From an uncultured Lachnospiraceae bacterium (lineage in GTDB: Bacteria > Bacillota > Clostridia > Lachnospirales > Lachnospiraceae): a stretch of DNA of 64,000 nt. The notes under the pieces were generated by a model. That model saw nothing but the letters and a program-made list of their open reading frames with translations, searched no databases and had not been told where the DNA came from. The position numbers were made by a program, and so were the translations under genes. Where the stretch lies: positions 47,623-111,622 of the forward strand of contig CANOMQ010000009.1 in the NCBI GenBank assembly GCA_947567595.1, in the 5' to 3' direction. This document shows positions 7,366 to 17,100 of the stretch, one piece after another; the stretch's first letter is position 1, and every line of letters starts with the position of its first letter.

Positions 7366-8916
7366 ATGCTTGATTTAATAGCAAACGTAAACGGCGCCAT
7401 AAACGGTGTCGTGTGGGGTATTCCCATGCTTGTCTTAATTATCGGCACCGGAATTTATCTGACGGTGCGCACGAAGTTTTTCCAACTGACGCGCGCGCGC
7501 CACGTCACCGCAAACACCATCGGCGGCGTGTTCCAAAAAGGGCACAGCGTCAAAAATTCCAGTGAAAAGGCGTCCATCTCACAGTTTCAGGCGCTCTGTA
7601 CGGCGCTTGCCGCAACCATCGGCGTCGGCAACATCGCGGGCGTGGCTGCCGCAATCGCATCGGGTGGGCCGGGAACGATTTTCTGGATGTGGCTTTCGGC
7701 ATTTTTCGGAATGATGACAAACTACTCGGAAAACGTGCTTGGTATTTATTATAGAAGGAAAAACAGCCACGGCGAGTGGTGCGGCGGTGCGATGTACTAT
7801 CTGCGCGACGGTCTTGGCTCTAAGAACGGTTGTTCCGCCATCGGTAAGGTGCTTGCCGTGCTGTTTTCGCTGTTCTGCGTGCTTGCGTCATTTGGTATCG
7901 GAAACATGAGTCAGGTCAACACGATTTCAAGCAACATTACGTCCGTATTCAAAATCGAGGCGCTTGACCGCACACTGGTGCTTGGCTCTACGAAAATTAA
8001 CCTATACGCATTGATTGTCGGGCTTGTACTGATGGTGCTTGCCGGGCTTGTCGTGGTCGGCGGCATTAAGCGTATTGCACAGGTAACGGAGAAAGTCGTT
8101 CCGTTCATGGCGTGCGCATACATTCTTGGCGCGCTTGTGATTTTTGTTGTCAATATCGGAAAGATCGGTGAGGTATTTGCGTCCATCTTTTCCTTCGCGT
8201 TTGGTTTTCGCGCGCTTGGCGGTGCGGCAATCGGTCTTGCAGTAAAAAATGCGGTGACTTGGGGCTTTAAGCGCGGCGTGTTCTCAAATGAGGCAGGACT
8301 TGGTTCCTCTGTTATGGTGCACTCGGCATCGAACGTTGTCGAGCCTGTAAAGCAGGGAATGTGGGGCATTTTTGAGGTCTTTGCGGACACGATTGTCGTT
8401 TGTACGCTCACGGCGTTCTCAATCCTCTCAACAGGATTAATTGATTTACATACAGGCGAAATGCTTTCCACAAATGAACAAACCGCGCTTGTCAGCGAGG
8501 CGTTTGGGACGGTATTTAACTTTGGCAGTGTCAATGTCGGCGGCATCTTTATCGCAATCGCCGTGCTGCTCTTCGCGTTCTCGACGGTGCTTGGCTGGAG
8601 CTACTATGGCACAAAGGCGTGGGAATTTCTGTTCGGCACGAAGGCGACGATTATTTACAAGGTCGTTTTCGTGGTGTTTATCGTGTTTGGCGCAACGATG
8701 AACCTTGACCTTGCATGGGATATTTCGGATACGTTCAACGGGCTGATGGCACTGCCCAACTTAATCGGCGTGCTTGTGCTTTCGGGGACGGTGATTAAGA
8801 TTACGAATAATTACGTGGCACGTATTTTTAAGGGTTCAAAGGAAAAGCCGATGATTTCCGCGTTTGAAGATATTCAGAAGGAGCAGGAGATAAAGCTTGC
8901 CAAGGAACAGGGCTAA
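7366..8916 (+). CDS. Sodium:alanine/glycine symporter (AGCS family)
   Basis: A 516-residue integral membrane protein with about 11 hydrophobic segments. The AGCS signature is present at ALAATIGVGNIAGVAAAIASGGPG (read as two overlapping short motifs, residues ~80-105). So is the conserved GVFSNEAGLGSS near residue 305. It imports alanine or glycine with sodium. The ATG follows a strong AGGAGG site. The gene is monocistronic, with its own promoter, a leader hairpin and a strong terminator at 8939. I looked for a glycine riboswitch in the leader and found none. Confidence 0.95.
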   Translation: MLDLIANVNGAINGVVWGIPMLVLIIGTGIYLTVRTKFFQLTRARHVTANTIGGVFQKGHSVKNSSEKASISQFQALCTALAATIGVGNIAGVAAAIASGGPGTIFWMWLSAFFGMMTNYSENVLGIYYRRKNSHGEWCGGAMYYLRDGLGSKNGCSAIGKVLAVLFSLFCVLASFGIGNMSQVNTISSNITSVFKIEALDRTLVLGSTKINLYALIVGLVLMVLAGLVVVGGIKRIAQVTEKVVPFMACAYILGALVIFVVNIGKIGEVFASIFSFAFGFRALGGAAIGLAVKNAVTWGFKRGVFSNEAGLGSSVMVHSASNVVEPVKQGMWGIFEVFADTIVVCTLTAFSILSTGLIDLHTGEMLSTNEQTALVSEAFGTVFNFGSVNVGGIFIAIAVLLFAFSTVLGWSYYGTKAWEFLFGTKATIIYKVVFVVFIVFGATMNLDLAWDISDTFNGLMALPNLIGVLVLSGTVIKITNNYVARIFKGSKEKPMISAFEDIQKEQEIKLAKEQG

Positions 8917-8938
8917 TACCATTTTCAATATACGAAAT

Positions 8939-8987
8939 GAAAAAAGCGCAGTCAGGATTATTTCTTCTATCCTGCCGCGCTTTTTCA
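8939..8987 (+). terminator. Bidirectional intrinsic terminator between the symporter gene and fbp
   Basis: AAAAAGCGC...AGGAT pairs with ATCCT...GCGCTTTTT around a short loop, with T runs on both strands. It lies between two convergent genes and would end both transcripts. Confidence 0.85.
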
Positions 8988-9062
8988 TTACTTCAATACC
9001 ATTCCGACATTCAGCACATCAATTTTCCGGCTCAAACCGTACCACATTACAATTTCCCGACA

Positions 9063-10982
9063 CTATTCCTTCCCGACACTTATCAACCCGCGCCGGTACG
9101 CCAAAAGCAATAATTCCAAGTCATTGATGGTATCAAGAATGACTTTCCCGTTATCCGTATCCTTCACCATCACACGGTCGCTCTCCGTCTCGAAAAAGTT
9201 CGAGGTTGACTCAATATCCTTATTCTCTGCAAGCACCTTTGCCACGCTCTCAAAGGGCTGGTGCGCCTTCAGACGCATCCCGTGCGAATTGTAAATCAGC
9301 GTATACCCCGCAATCCCTGTCGTTTTCTGATACGCGCGGCAGAACCCGCCGTCAATCACAATCAAACGGTTGTTTGCCTTGAGCGGCGATTCTCCCTTTG
9401 CCACTTTAATCGGCGTATGCCCGTTGATAATGTGGGAAATCGAGCTGTCCAAGCCAAACTCATGCAGGATTTTCCGGCAATATTTTTCCTGCTGGTAAAA
9501 GCTGTAATACGGATTTTTCGGTTCATCATACGTCGATTCGTCCACCACGAATGTCCGCTCAAAAGTCTTCATATTCCTACCCGAAAGCGGCGATTTTTTC
9601 CCGCACCACAGATACCACATAAAATCATTATTGGACTGATCGTAGGTGTCAAAAAACGCACGCCTTGCAATCTTACAGGCATAATCCATATATTCTTTCC
9701 CGTGATACATCGTGTCACCAATCCGCATACCGTCAAAATCGCCGTGTTCGTCCATCGGGATACAGCCGTGGAACAACAGATTGCCGTTGTAGCACAGATA
9801 AATATTTCCTTTTTCATACAAAAACCGAACGTGTTTTCGTAGCATATGGCTGTTGGTAAACGCTGTGCGCAAATCGTCGATGACCTCCTGCTCCTCCTGC
9901 GAAAGTATATACGGGTTTTCTTTGTCAACCGTCGGAAAATACGTGTCATTCAGCTCATAGTCCCTGTCACCGATGCGTACCACGCCGCGCTCCAAATCCA
10001 TCTTGTCCAGCAGAAGCCTGTCGTTCATATCATACTCGGGGTGACGCATGATAATCTGCCCCTCAAGCTTGAACAGGATCACGGAAATTGCCTTGGTTGC
10101 CGCGTCCATCGGCGCAAGCCCGGGATACGTATGCTCCGCAAAAAGCGCCAGCACGCGCAGGCTGATTGCGTAGGAATTTTCAAGGATTTCAATGCTGTTA
10201 TAACGGATATTGTTGCGCAGGATATTGGCAATACACGCCTCGTTCCCGCAAGCCGCGCCCATCCACAAAATATCATGGTTTCCCCACTCAATGTCAACGG
10301 AATGATGCCGGATTAGCAAGTCCATAATCTTATCCGCCTTCGGCCCCCTGTCGTAAATATCCCCGACAATATGCAGACGGTCAACCGCAAGCCGCTTGAT
10401 TAAACGGCACAGCGCCTCGATAAACGCATCCGCGCTGTCAATGTCAATGATTGTCTCGATAATCTTCTCGTGGTAGACAAGCTGGTTGTTGTCCTCGTCC
10501 GGCTGCGCGTGCAGCAGCTCGTCAATAATAAAGCTGAACTCCTCCGGGATTGCCTTACGCACCTTCGAACGTGTGTACTTTGAAGAAAGCAGTTTTGCAA
10601 GCTCTGTCAGGTTTCTGAGGTTTGTCTGATACCAGTGGGGCGTCACGATGTTCTGCCGTTTTAACAGCTTGATTTTTTCCTCTGGATAATACACAAGTGT
10701 GCAGATTTCCTGCCGCTCCTGCGCGCAAAGGCGGTCGGAAAACAGTAAGTCAACCTTTTCCTTGATAACGCCTGCCGCGTTGTTTAAGATATGGTAAAAC
10801 GCCTCGTATTCGCCGTGAATATCGCTCATAAAGTGCTCCGTGCCCTTTGGCAGGTTTAAAATTGCCTTGAGGTTAATGATTTCCCGACACACTGACGGTA
10901 TTGACGGGTACTTCTCCGCCAGTAATCTTAAATACCTTAGTTTTTCATCCATAAGCTGATTTAACAGTCTGTCCTGCTCCAT
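9063..10982 (-). CDS. fbp: Fructose-1,6-bisphosphatase, class III
   Basis: A 639-residue cytoplasmic enzyme that hydrolyses fructose-1,6-bisphosphate in gluconeogenesis. The calcineurin-type metallophosphatase motifs are visible: MSDIHGEY (~residue 54), VGDIYDRGPKAD (~residue 203), WGNHDILWMG (~residue 235) and a late INGHTPIKVA. The length is close to the Bacillus subtilis type. This class is confined mostly to Firmicutes. It is a single gene with its own promoter (11014-11043) and shares a terminator with the convergent symporter gene. Confidence 0.96.
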   Translation of the reverse strand: MEQDRLLNQLMDEKLRYLRLLAEKYPSIPSVCREIINLKAILNLPKGTEHFMSDIHGEYEAFYHILNNAAGVIKEKVDLLFSDRLCAQERQEICTLVYYPEEKIKLLKRQNIVTPHWYQTNLRNLTELAKLLSSKYTRSKVRKAIPEEFSFIIDELLHAQPDEDNNQLVYHEKIIETIIDIDSADAFIEALCRLIKRLAVDRLHIVGDIYDRGPKADKIMDLLIRHHSVDIEWGNHDILWMGAACGNEACIANILRNNIRYNSIEILENSYAISLRVLALFAEHTYPGLAPMDAATKAISVILFKLEGQIIMRHPEYDMNDRLLLDKMDLERGVVRIGDRDYELNDTYFPTVDKENPYILSQEEQEVIDDLRTAFTNSHMLRKHVRFLYEKGNIYLCYNGNLLFHGCIPMDEHGDFDGMRIGDTMYHGKEYMDYACKIARRAFFDTYDQSNNDFMWYLWCGKKSPLSGRNMKTFERTFVVDESTYDEPKNPYYSFYQQEKYCRKILHEFGLDSSISHIINGHTPIKVAKGESPLKANNRLIVIDGGFCRAYQKTTGIAGYTLIYNSHGMRLKAHQPFESVAKVLAENKDIESTSNFFETESDRVMVKDTDNGKVILDTINDLELLLLAYRRGLISVGKE

Positions 10983-11013
10983 TTCGTGACCTCCCTTGTC
11001 ATTGTGTTGATTG

Positions 11014-11043
11014 ATTATAGTGTACCATTTTCACCGTGTTCAA
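11014..11043 (-). promoter_or_regulatory. Promoter of fbp
   Basis: On the minus strand, TTGAAC (11038-11043) and TATAAT (11014-11019) are 18 bases apart, giving a leader of roughly 25 bases before the ATG at 10982. Confidence 0.6.
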
Positions 11044-11046
11044 ACA

Positions 11047-11080
11047 AGCAAAAAACGCAAACCCGAAAGCTTGCGTTTTT
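11047..11080 (-). terminator. Intrinsic terminator of the giant surface-protein gene
   Basis: On the minus strand, AAAAACGCAA pairs with TTGCGTTTTT around a short loop and is followed by six T. It lies 30 bases beyond the stop codon of the 2727-residue gene and overlaps the fbp promoter region. Confidence 0.85.
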
Positions 11081-11110
11081 GCCTGTTTACAATACAGTCA
11101 TTTCTATTTA

Positions 11111-14100
11111 TTAATACACTACTGCCTTCAATTTCACAACCAACGGTTTCGTCGTATTATCCGCGCCTTGAATATATACGGTGCACGGAACCGTGTATTT
11201 TTTGCCTGCCGTAACGGCTGCGCCATCCGAAAGCGATACATATACCGTATCATTCTCCGTGTTAAACGTTACTTTGTAATTCGTGTCAGCCGTCGTCACG
11301 TTGCTGATGGTATATCCGTTTTCTGCGTTCAGCTTATAAGATGCCCTGTGTCCTGCGTTTGATGTGCAGAGCGCACCGCCAAGCGTCATCACGGTTACCT
11401 TGGGCAGCTTGTTCGTAACGCTGACCGTAAATTTCGCGTCTGTTTTAACGGTCTTTCCATTGCTAAGTGTGAAAAGCAGAACGGGCTTGTATTTTGTCTT
11501 GGTATCCATTACCTTCCCCGTAACTGCCGTCAGGACAACCTTCCCGTCGTCCGCAAGCTTCACACGGAATAGTCCGCTATCCGGCGCTGTCTTATCCAGT
11601 CTTACATTCTTTATAGAAAGCGTCTCGGGCAGATTTTTCAATGCCGGCGTATAAACAATCGACGTTCCTTCCCTGTTTGCGAGGTTAATTTTTCCCTTTG
11701 CGGAAAGCTTTACCTCCGGCGCCTTGTCCGTGAGGGTAACAGAAATCGTCATACCTTTGACTGCCTGTGTTCCGACACTGCCGTCTACCATAATCTTGTA
11801 GCTGCCCTTTGCCGCACCGTTCTTTGGCGTTATTCTGATTTTTCCGTTACCAAGAACCTCCGCCTCGACTGCCTGTGCGTCCTTGTCCTTTGCCGGTTTT
11901 GCAGTAAGCTCCACAGGTACGCTGCTGCCTTTAATTCCTGCCGTGATGGTAACCGGTGCGGCATAGCCCTCGCTGATATTAATCGTCACCTTTGAAAAAT
12001 TCGCCCCAAGCTTTGCCTTGGAAAGGTCTAATACGGAAACCTTTCCTTTCAGCTCCATCTCAACGCCTGACGCCCATGTATTCTTTCTGATTTTCGCCTT
12101 ATAAGCGCCATTTTTTTCGCCCGTGTACGCCAGCCTGAGCAGACCTGCCTCCTGTGTAAGCGTCACACCGTCGCCCTCCGTTTTCGTAACCGTATAACCG
12201 TTCCAAGAAGCTTCTGCCTTTCCCTCATACAGCGCTACCAACGCACCCGCGTTCACGCCGCTTAAAAGGACAGCATCGCCAAGCTTTAAGGACGGCTTCT
12301 TATTTTGGACGGCTACGTTAATGTCGATTATCCATGTTCCGTAATCGCGTACCTTCACCTCTGCCTTTGCAGGATAGCTCTTTGCATCCTTATCAAGGTC
12401 AGCCGTTTTTGCTGTGAAAACAAGCGTTCCAGCCGCTTTATCATAGCTCTTCACCGTAAATTTCTCACTGCCCTTTGCCGCCGTGATACCCTCTATGATG
12501 TATTTGCTGCTTACGCTAAACTCCGCGCGCACGGTATCCGTACTGCTATAGGCAGCGTTTGGTTTCACGGTCTGCTTAAACTTCACGTTCTTAGCGGTAA
12601 TTTCAGTCACATCGATTGTCACGCCAAGCGTTTTCGGATATTCCGTTCCCGCTTCCGTCATCACTGTAAGTCCAAGCGTTACATTTGTCTTTTTGTCATA
12701 TTTGCTGCCGTTTGCAAGCCATATGAGCCATTCTCCGTTCTCGTCCGCCCCTGTTTTGAAATCCGCATTATCCGTCTCTACGGCTGTAATGTTATTTCCG
12801 TTTACCGCAACCAATCCAATCGGCGTATGCTGTGTACTGTTCTTATACACCGTAATCTTCTTGTTTTCCAGCTCCGGTTCACTGTCCGGTATTTCGCCTA
12901 CTATAATGTCCAGTGCTGTATCACCGGAAATGCCCTTTCCCGTACTGGTGTTTGTGACCGTCATCTGCAAAGAAAGCTTGTCGTTTCCTGAAACCTTTGC
13001 CGTTACCTTTTGGTTTGTTTCAGATGACAATGCAAGATTTGCACCCGACGTCCACTTCCAGTCAATGGTATAACCATTTGCGGGATTTTCGCCAACATAC
13101 GTATATGCACCGGTATAAAGCGCTTCTTTTCCGCTGTTTACAATACCCTTTCCGACAATCCGAACCGCGTCAAGCTTTGACACGTGCACGTCCAGGTACC
13201 GTTCAAAGGATACGTCGTCCTTATTATAAACCGCCATAAAATCCTGTACCGGATGCGAATTGTCCGCCGTCAGCTTCTGCGCAGGATTTTCCCAGCTCCA
13301 GCCCTCGGGCAGCTTAATATCCGCAAGCGTACTGTCCGCACCCTCAAGGAAGTATAATGTGCCAAGCTCCTTGACAATCTCGTCCTGCTCGTCATCGGAA
13401 ATCTCGTTCACAACCGTTATTGAACAAGACGCCGTAAATTCCGTACCGTCTAGCGCCGCCGTAATCACTGCGGTGCCTGCCTTTAACGCATCTGCCTCAA
13501 GCACAAGCCCTGTGCTTCCCGCAGGAATGGAAATGACACTCGTGTCAGAACTTGTCCATGTGATGCTGCTCTGCTGTGTCCATGCGCCCAAAGGCGTCAC
13601 AGATGCACTGATTTCCACCTTGCTGCCCGCTGACACGCTCTCGGGAGCCGATACACTGATACCGGTCGGTTTGAGCGGCTCTTTTGTAACGGTCACCGCA
13701 ACTGTTTTCGTTATTTTATCCGCCGTGACGCTGATATTTGTTGTACCCTCTGCAACCGCCGTCACAACCGCCTTGTTTTTATCGCTTTTATCCGCCGCGA
13801 CCGTTGCAACTTTCGTATTTTCTGATTTGAATGTCGGCGCAGTCTTATTTCCCGTAACCGTAATCGTGCCAACCTTTGCCGTGTCGCTGTCAAGGCTTAA
13901 GCTTAACTGCGTCGGAGATACCGTCCATGCGCTCGGCAAACCGCCTTTTATGCCAAGCGGTTCCGCGTCAACTGTGTATGTATATCCGTTCGAATCAACC
14001 GTAACAACCGTGTAGAGCACATCCGCATCGGGAAGGGCGTCTATCAAAGTCTGTTTAAAATAATACCATCCCGGATTGCTTGTTCCACTCTCCAAATCGC

Positions 14101-17100
14101 TTTTATTGATTGTAATGGATGCAACCTGTTCCGTATCATACGGCTTGTATATGGTTACCGTCACCGGAAATACAACCGTATTGTACATACCGATACCGAC
14201 CATCCTGTTGCTATCGCTCGTCCATGTAAATTTAGAGTCGGAAATCGGCTTGTATTTTCCCCGCTCATCCGCAAAGAATTTTGTTGTCTGGTCTGCCTTA
14301 TACGCCTCTCCAAGCGTATTGTGCGTCACCTTAATATAATAATATTTATACGCGTCGCTCTTCTTTAAACCTGTTACCTTTAATGCCACGGAATCAGCAT
14401 ATCTGTTCGACACCTCCGTTTTAAGTTCACTGACCGTATTCCCTAAAACATCTGTCAGTGCAACCGTAAAAGCATCCTTTTCCGTCACATTAATCGTATC
14501 AAACGATACCCGGAAGCTGTTGTCATCAATCCAGCTCGCATACGGTTCGTTGTCATACGTCATCACAAATTTTTCTGTCGGAAGTACCATAAATGTATAA
14601 GATGACAGTTTTTCATTCTGATAATTCAGTGTAATGGTATATTTTCCCTCTGCCAATGATGATACATCAAAAGTCATTCCCACCGTTGTGAGGGAAGCGC
14701 CATAATAGCTGTATGTCCATATTTTTTTCGCCTGCAATGGTGATGTAAGTGCTTCTCCTGTAAGCTCCGCCTGAAAATCTTTCGCACTGTCCGCATTGGT
14801 AAACGGAACCTCGGAATAAAAGTAAAAGCTCTTGTCGCCCGTAGCTGCTCCCACATATTTGGAGCCTGACCAATAGTTCGTTCTGTCGGCATTTACGGAA
14901 AAGGTTTCATGGTCACTGTAATCGCCGCATGTCATATCAAGCCTGTAATATCCTGCAGGCAGCTTATAAACCGCCCCCTCCTTCATCGGAACAAGGAACG
15001 AAATCGTTTCCGACACGGTTTCCGGATTTACTTCAATGGTTTCAACGACATTCTTTTGGGAGCTTGCATCATCCCACGAATTGTACCGTGCAAACCGAAA
15101 TGCCACGTTCTCCCGTTTCAAATTCGAGGTAACGCCGGTTTCAACCTTGTTGGACACATCATTATAAGCGCAGTAATAAATTCCCTGCGAAACATACGCA
15201 GTAAACGTATCGTTATCGAAAATGACTTCATATCCGTCCTTCGGCGTCACTTTCACGGAAACGCTGTTTCCTTCTTTTGGCGTCCATGTATCCGCTTTCC
15301 GGAACTTGACAATATAACCCTCCGAGGTTTCCTTCCTATTGATATATTCCGCCGTCTGCTGCACTCCCTCATAGGTAAACGCATAATCAAGCTTTGCTGC
15401 GTCAAATCCAGTGCCCTTTACCGACACATAGAAATAATCTCCCGTGCTGTCATAGTCGTAACCAATATCTCCACCTGTAACAAACGCTTTATCAATAATC
15501 TCCACAACACCCGGCAGCACTTCTTCCGTTTTGTCATCGTAGACAACGCGCAAATCATATGTACCGGCATCCGGGCTTTGGTACTTTATGCATTCAAGAC
15601 CGACAGAATTTTGGTTAACCTCCAATCCGCCCAGATTAATACTGCTGTTGCTCAGCGTTTTATATCGGTATTCATTGCCTGATGGATAATAATTGATATC
15701 TAAATCCATCGCAATAATACTATCGCCCTTCTGCATATATGCGGCGGATACCGGTTTATCACTGTATACACTTAAGTAATAAGAGCCCTGTCGCGCATTA
15801 AACCGATAAGGCGTTTTTTCAAGATAAGTTCCGCCCTCTTCCATTTTAAATGTTAAAGTTTTATCAACCTTCTTTTCCTCTTTTTCGTACATCTCGACAG
15901 TCAGCGTATGGTCTCCAACCGCAATTCCGGTGTCTTTATTGCACTGAATTTTTTCGCCGGAACCCCATACTGTATCATTAAAAGATACCGCAGTCCCATC
16001 TACCGTATATCGGAACGTATACGGAAGTCCTGTCTTATAGCCCTTCACTTTCACCAGCAGAGGGCTCTTTCCTGCTCTCTGATAATAGGTTTCCTCCGCA
16101 ATGACCTGCAATCCTTTATCACGCTGCGAAGACTGTGTATCATTGGAAAGCGTTACACCCTCCGGAAGCTTTGTAGAGACAGTCTCAAATTCTGCTGCCG
16201 GTATTAAGTTTTCCTTTAAGTATACAGAACGCAGACTTGCATTTTTTGACAAATCCGGTATCTTTGTCAGTTCATTTCCGGTAAGCTCCAATGAACTCAA
16301 TGCTTTGAGCTTTGACCAATCTACCACTGGAGTATCGGAAATTTCGTTATTTTCTAGATTAAGTGATGTAAGCTCTGTTAAAAGCTCAATACCTGTTAAG
16401 TTTGTTATCGCCGCTGTATCAAAATCTCTGCGATTCGCATATAACGAAGTAATCTTCTCAAGCTGAGCCGTTGTTACTGTCGTTGCATCACTGCCAAGAT
16501 TTGCCCCCTTTACAATCAGTTCTCTTAAACGTGCATCCGGGAATGTCGCTTCGAGCGGATGGGTCGCGTTTTCCTTCGTAGTAAAATCGTCCATTTCGAA
16601 TGTTTGTTCATATATATTTGAGGCATTGTTTGAACGTCCCTCAACATAAACAACAAGCTTCACTTTGTTGTATGTGGTTTTTTCTGTCAGACCGCTAAAC
16701 GTCAGCGTTTTTACCTTTGTTTTATCGTTTGAATAATAATATACGTATGTACTGATGTTTTTTTGTTCTGTTTCATCAGATGTATTGTAATACAGCTTTG
16801 CCCTAATTGTCTGGCTGCTGTCTCCAAGGCACATATCACCTGTATATGCCAAATCCGCATGAAATGTCGAAACACCTGTAGCTGCATTCGATACAGAAAA
16901 TGTCACATTCGGAATGTTTAGCCTTGTGTATTCCTCAGACAAATATTCCTTTTTGACAAATTTTCCTTCCGCATCCTTTTCTTCCAGTGTCTCTACCGCC
17001 TTGAACTGCACTTTGGATGTTTCCATCAGCAATGAATTACTGTCATAAAAGTTCTTGGATGTGCCCAATTTTGATTCAGCAAGCACTTTACCTGTGTTGT

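Noticed and set aside
14909-15682. 257-codon plus-strand frame antisense to the giant surface-protein gene, and a 228-codon one at 12305-12991
   Set aside because: Both are fully inside a strongly supported long gene, with basic, Ile/Arg-rich shadow composition and no start signals.
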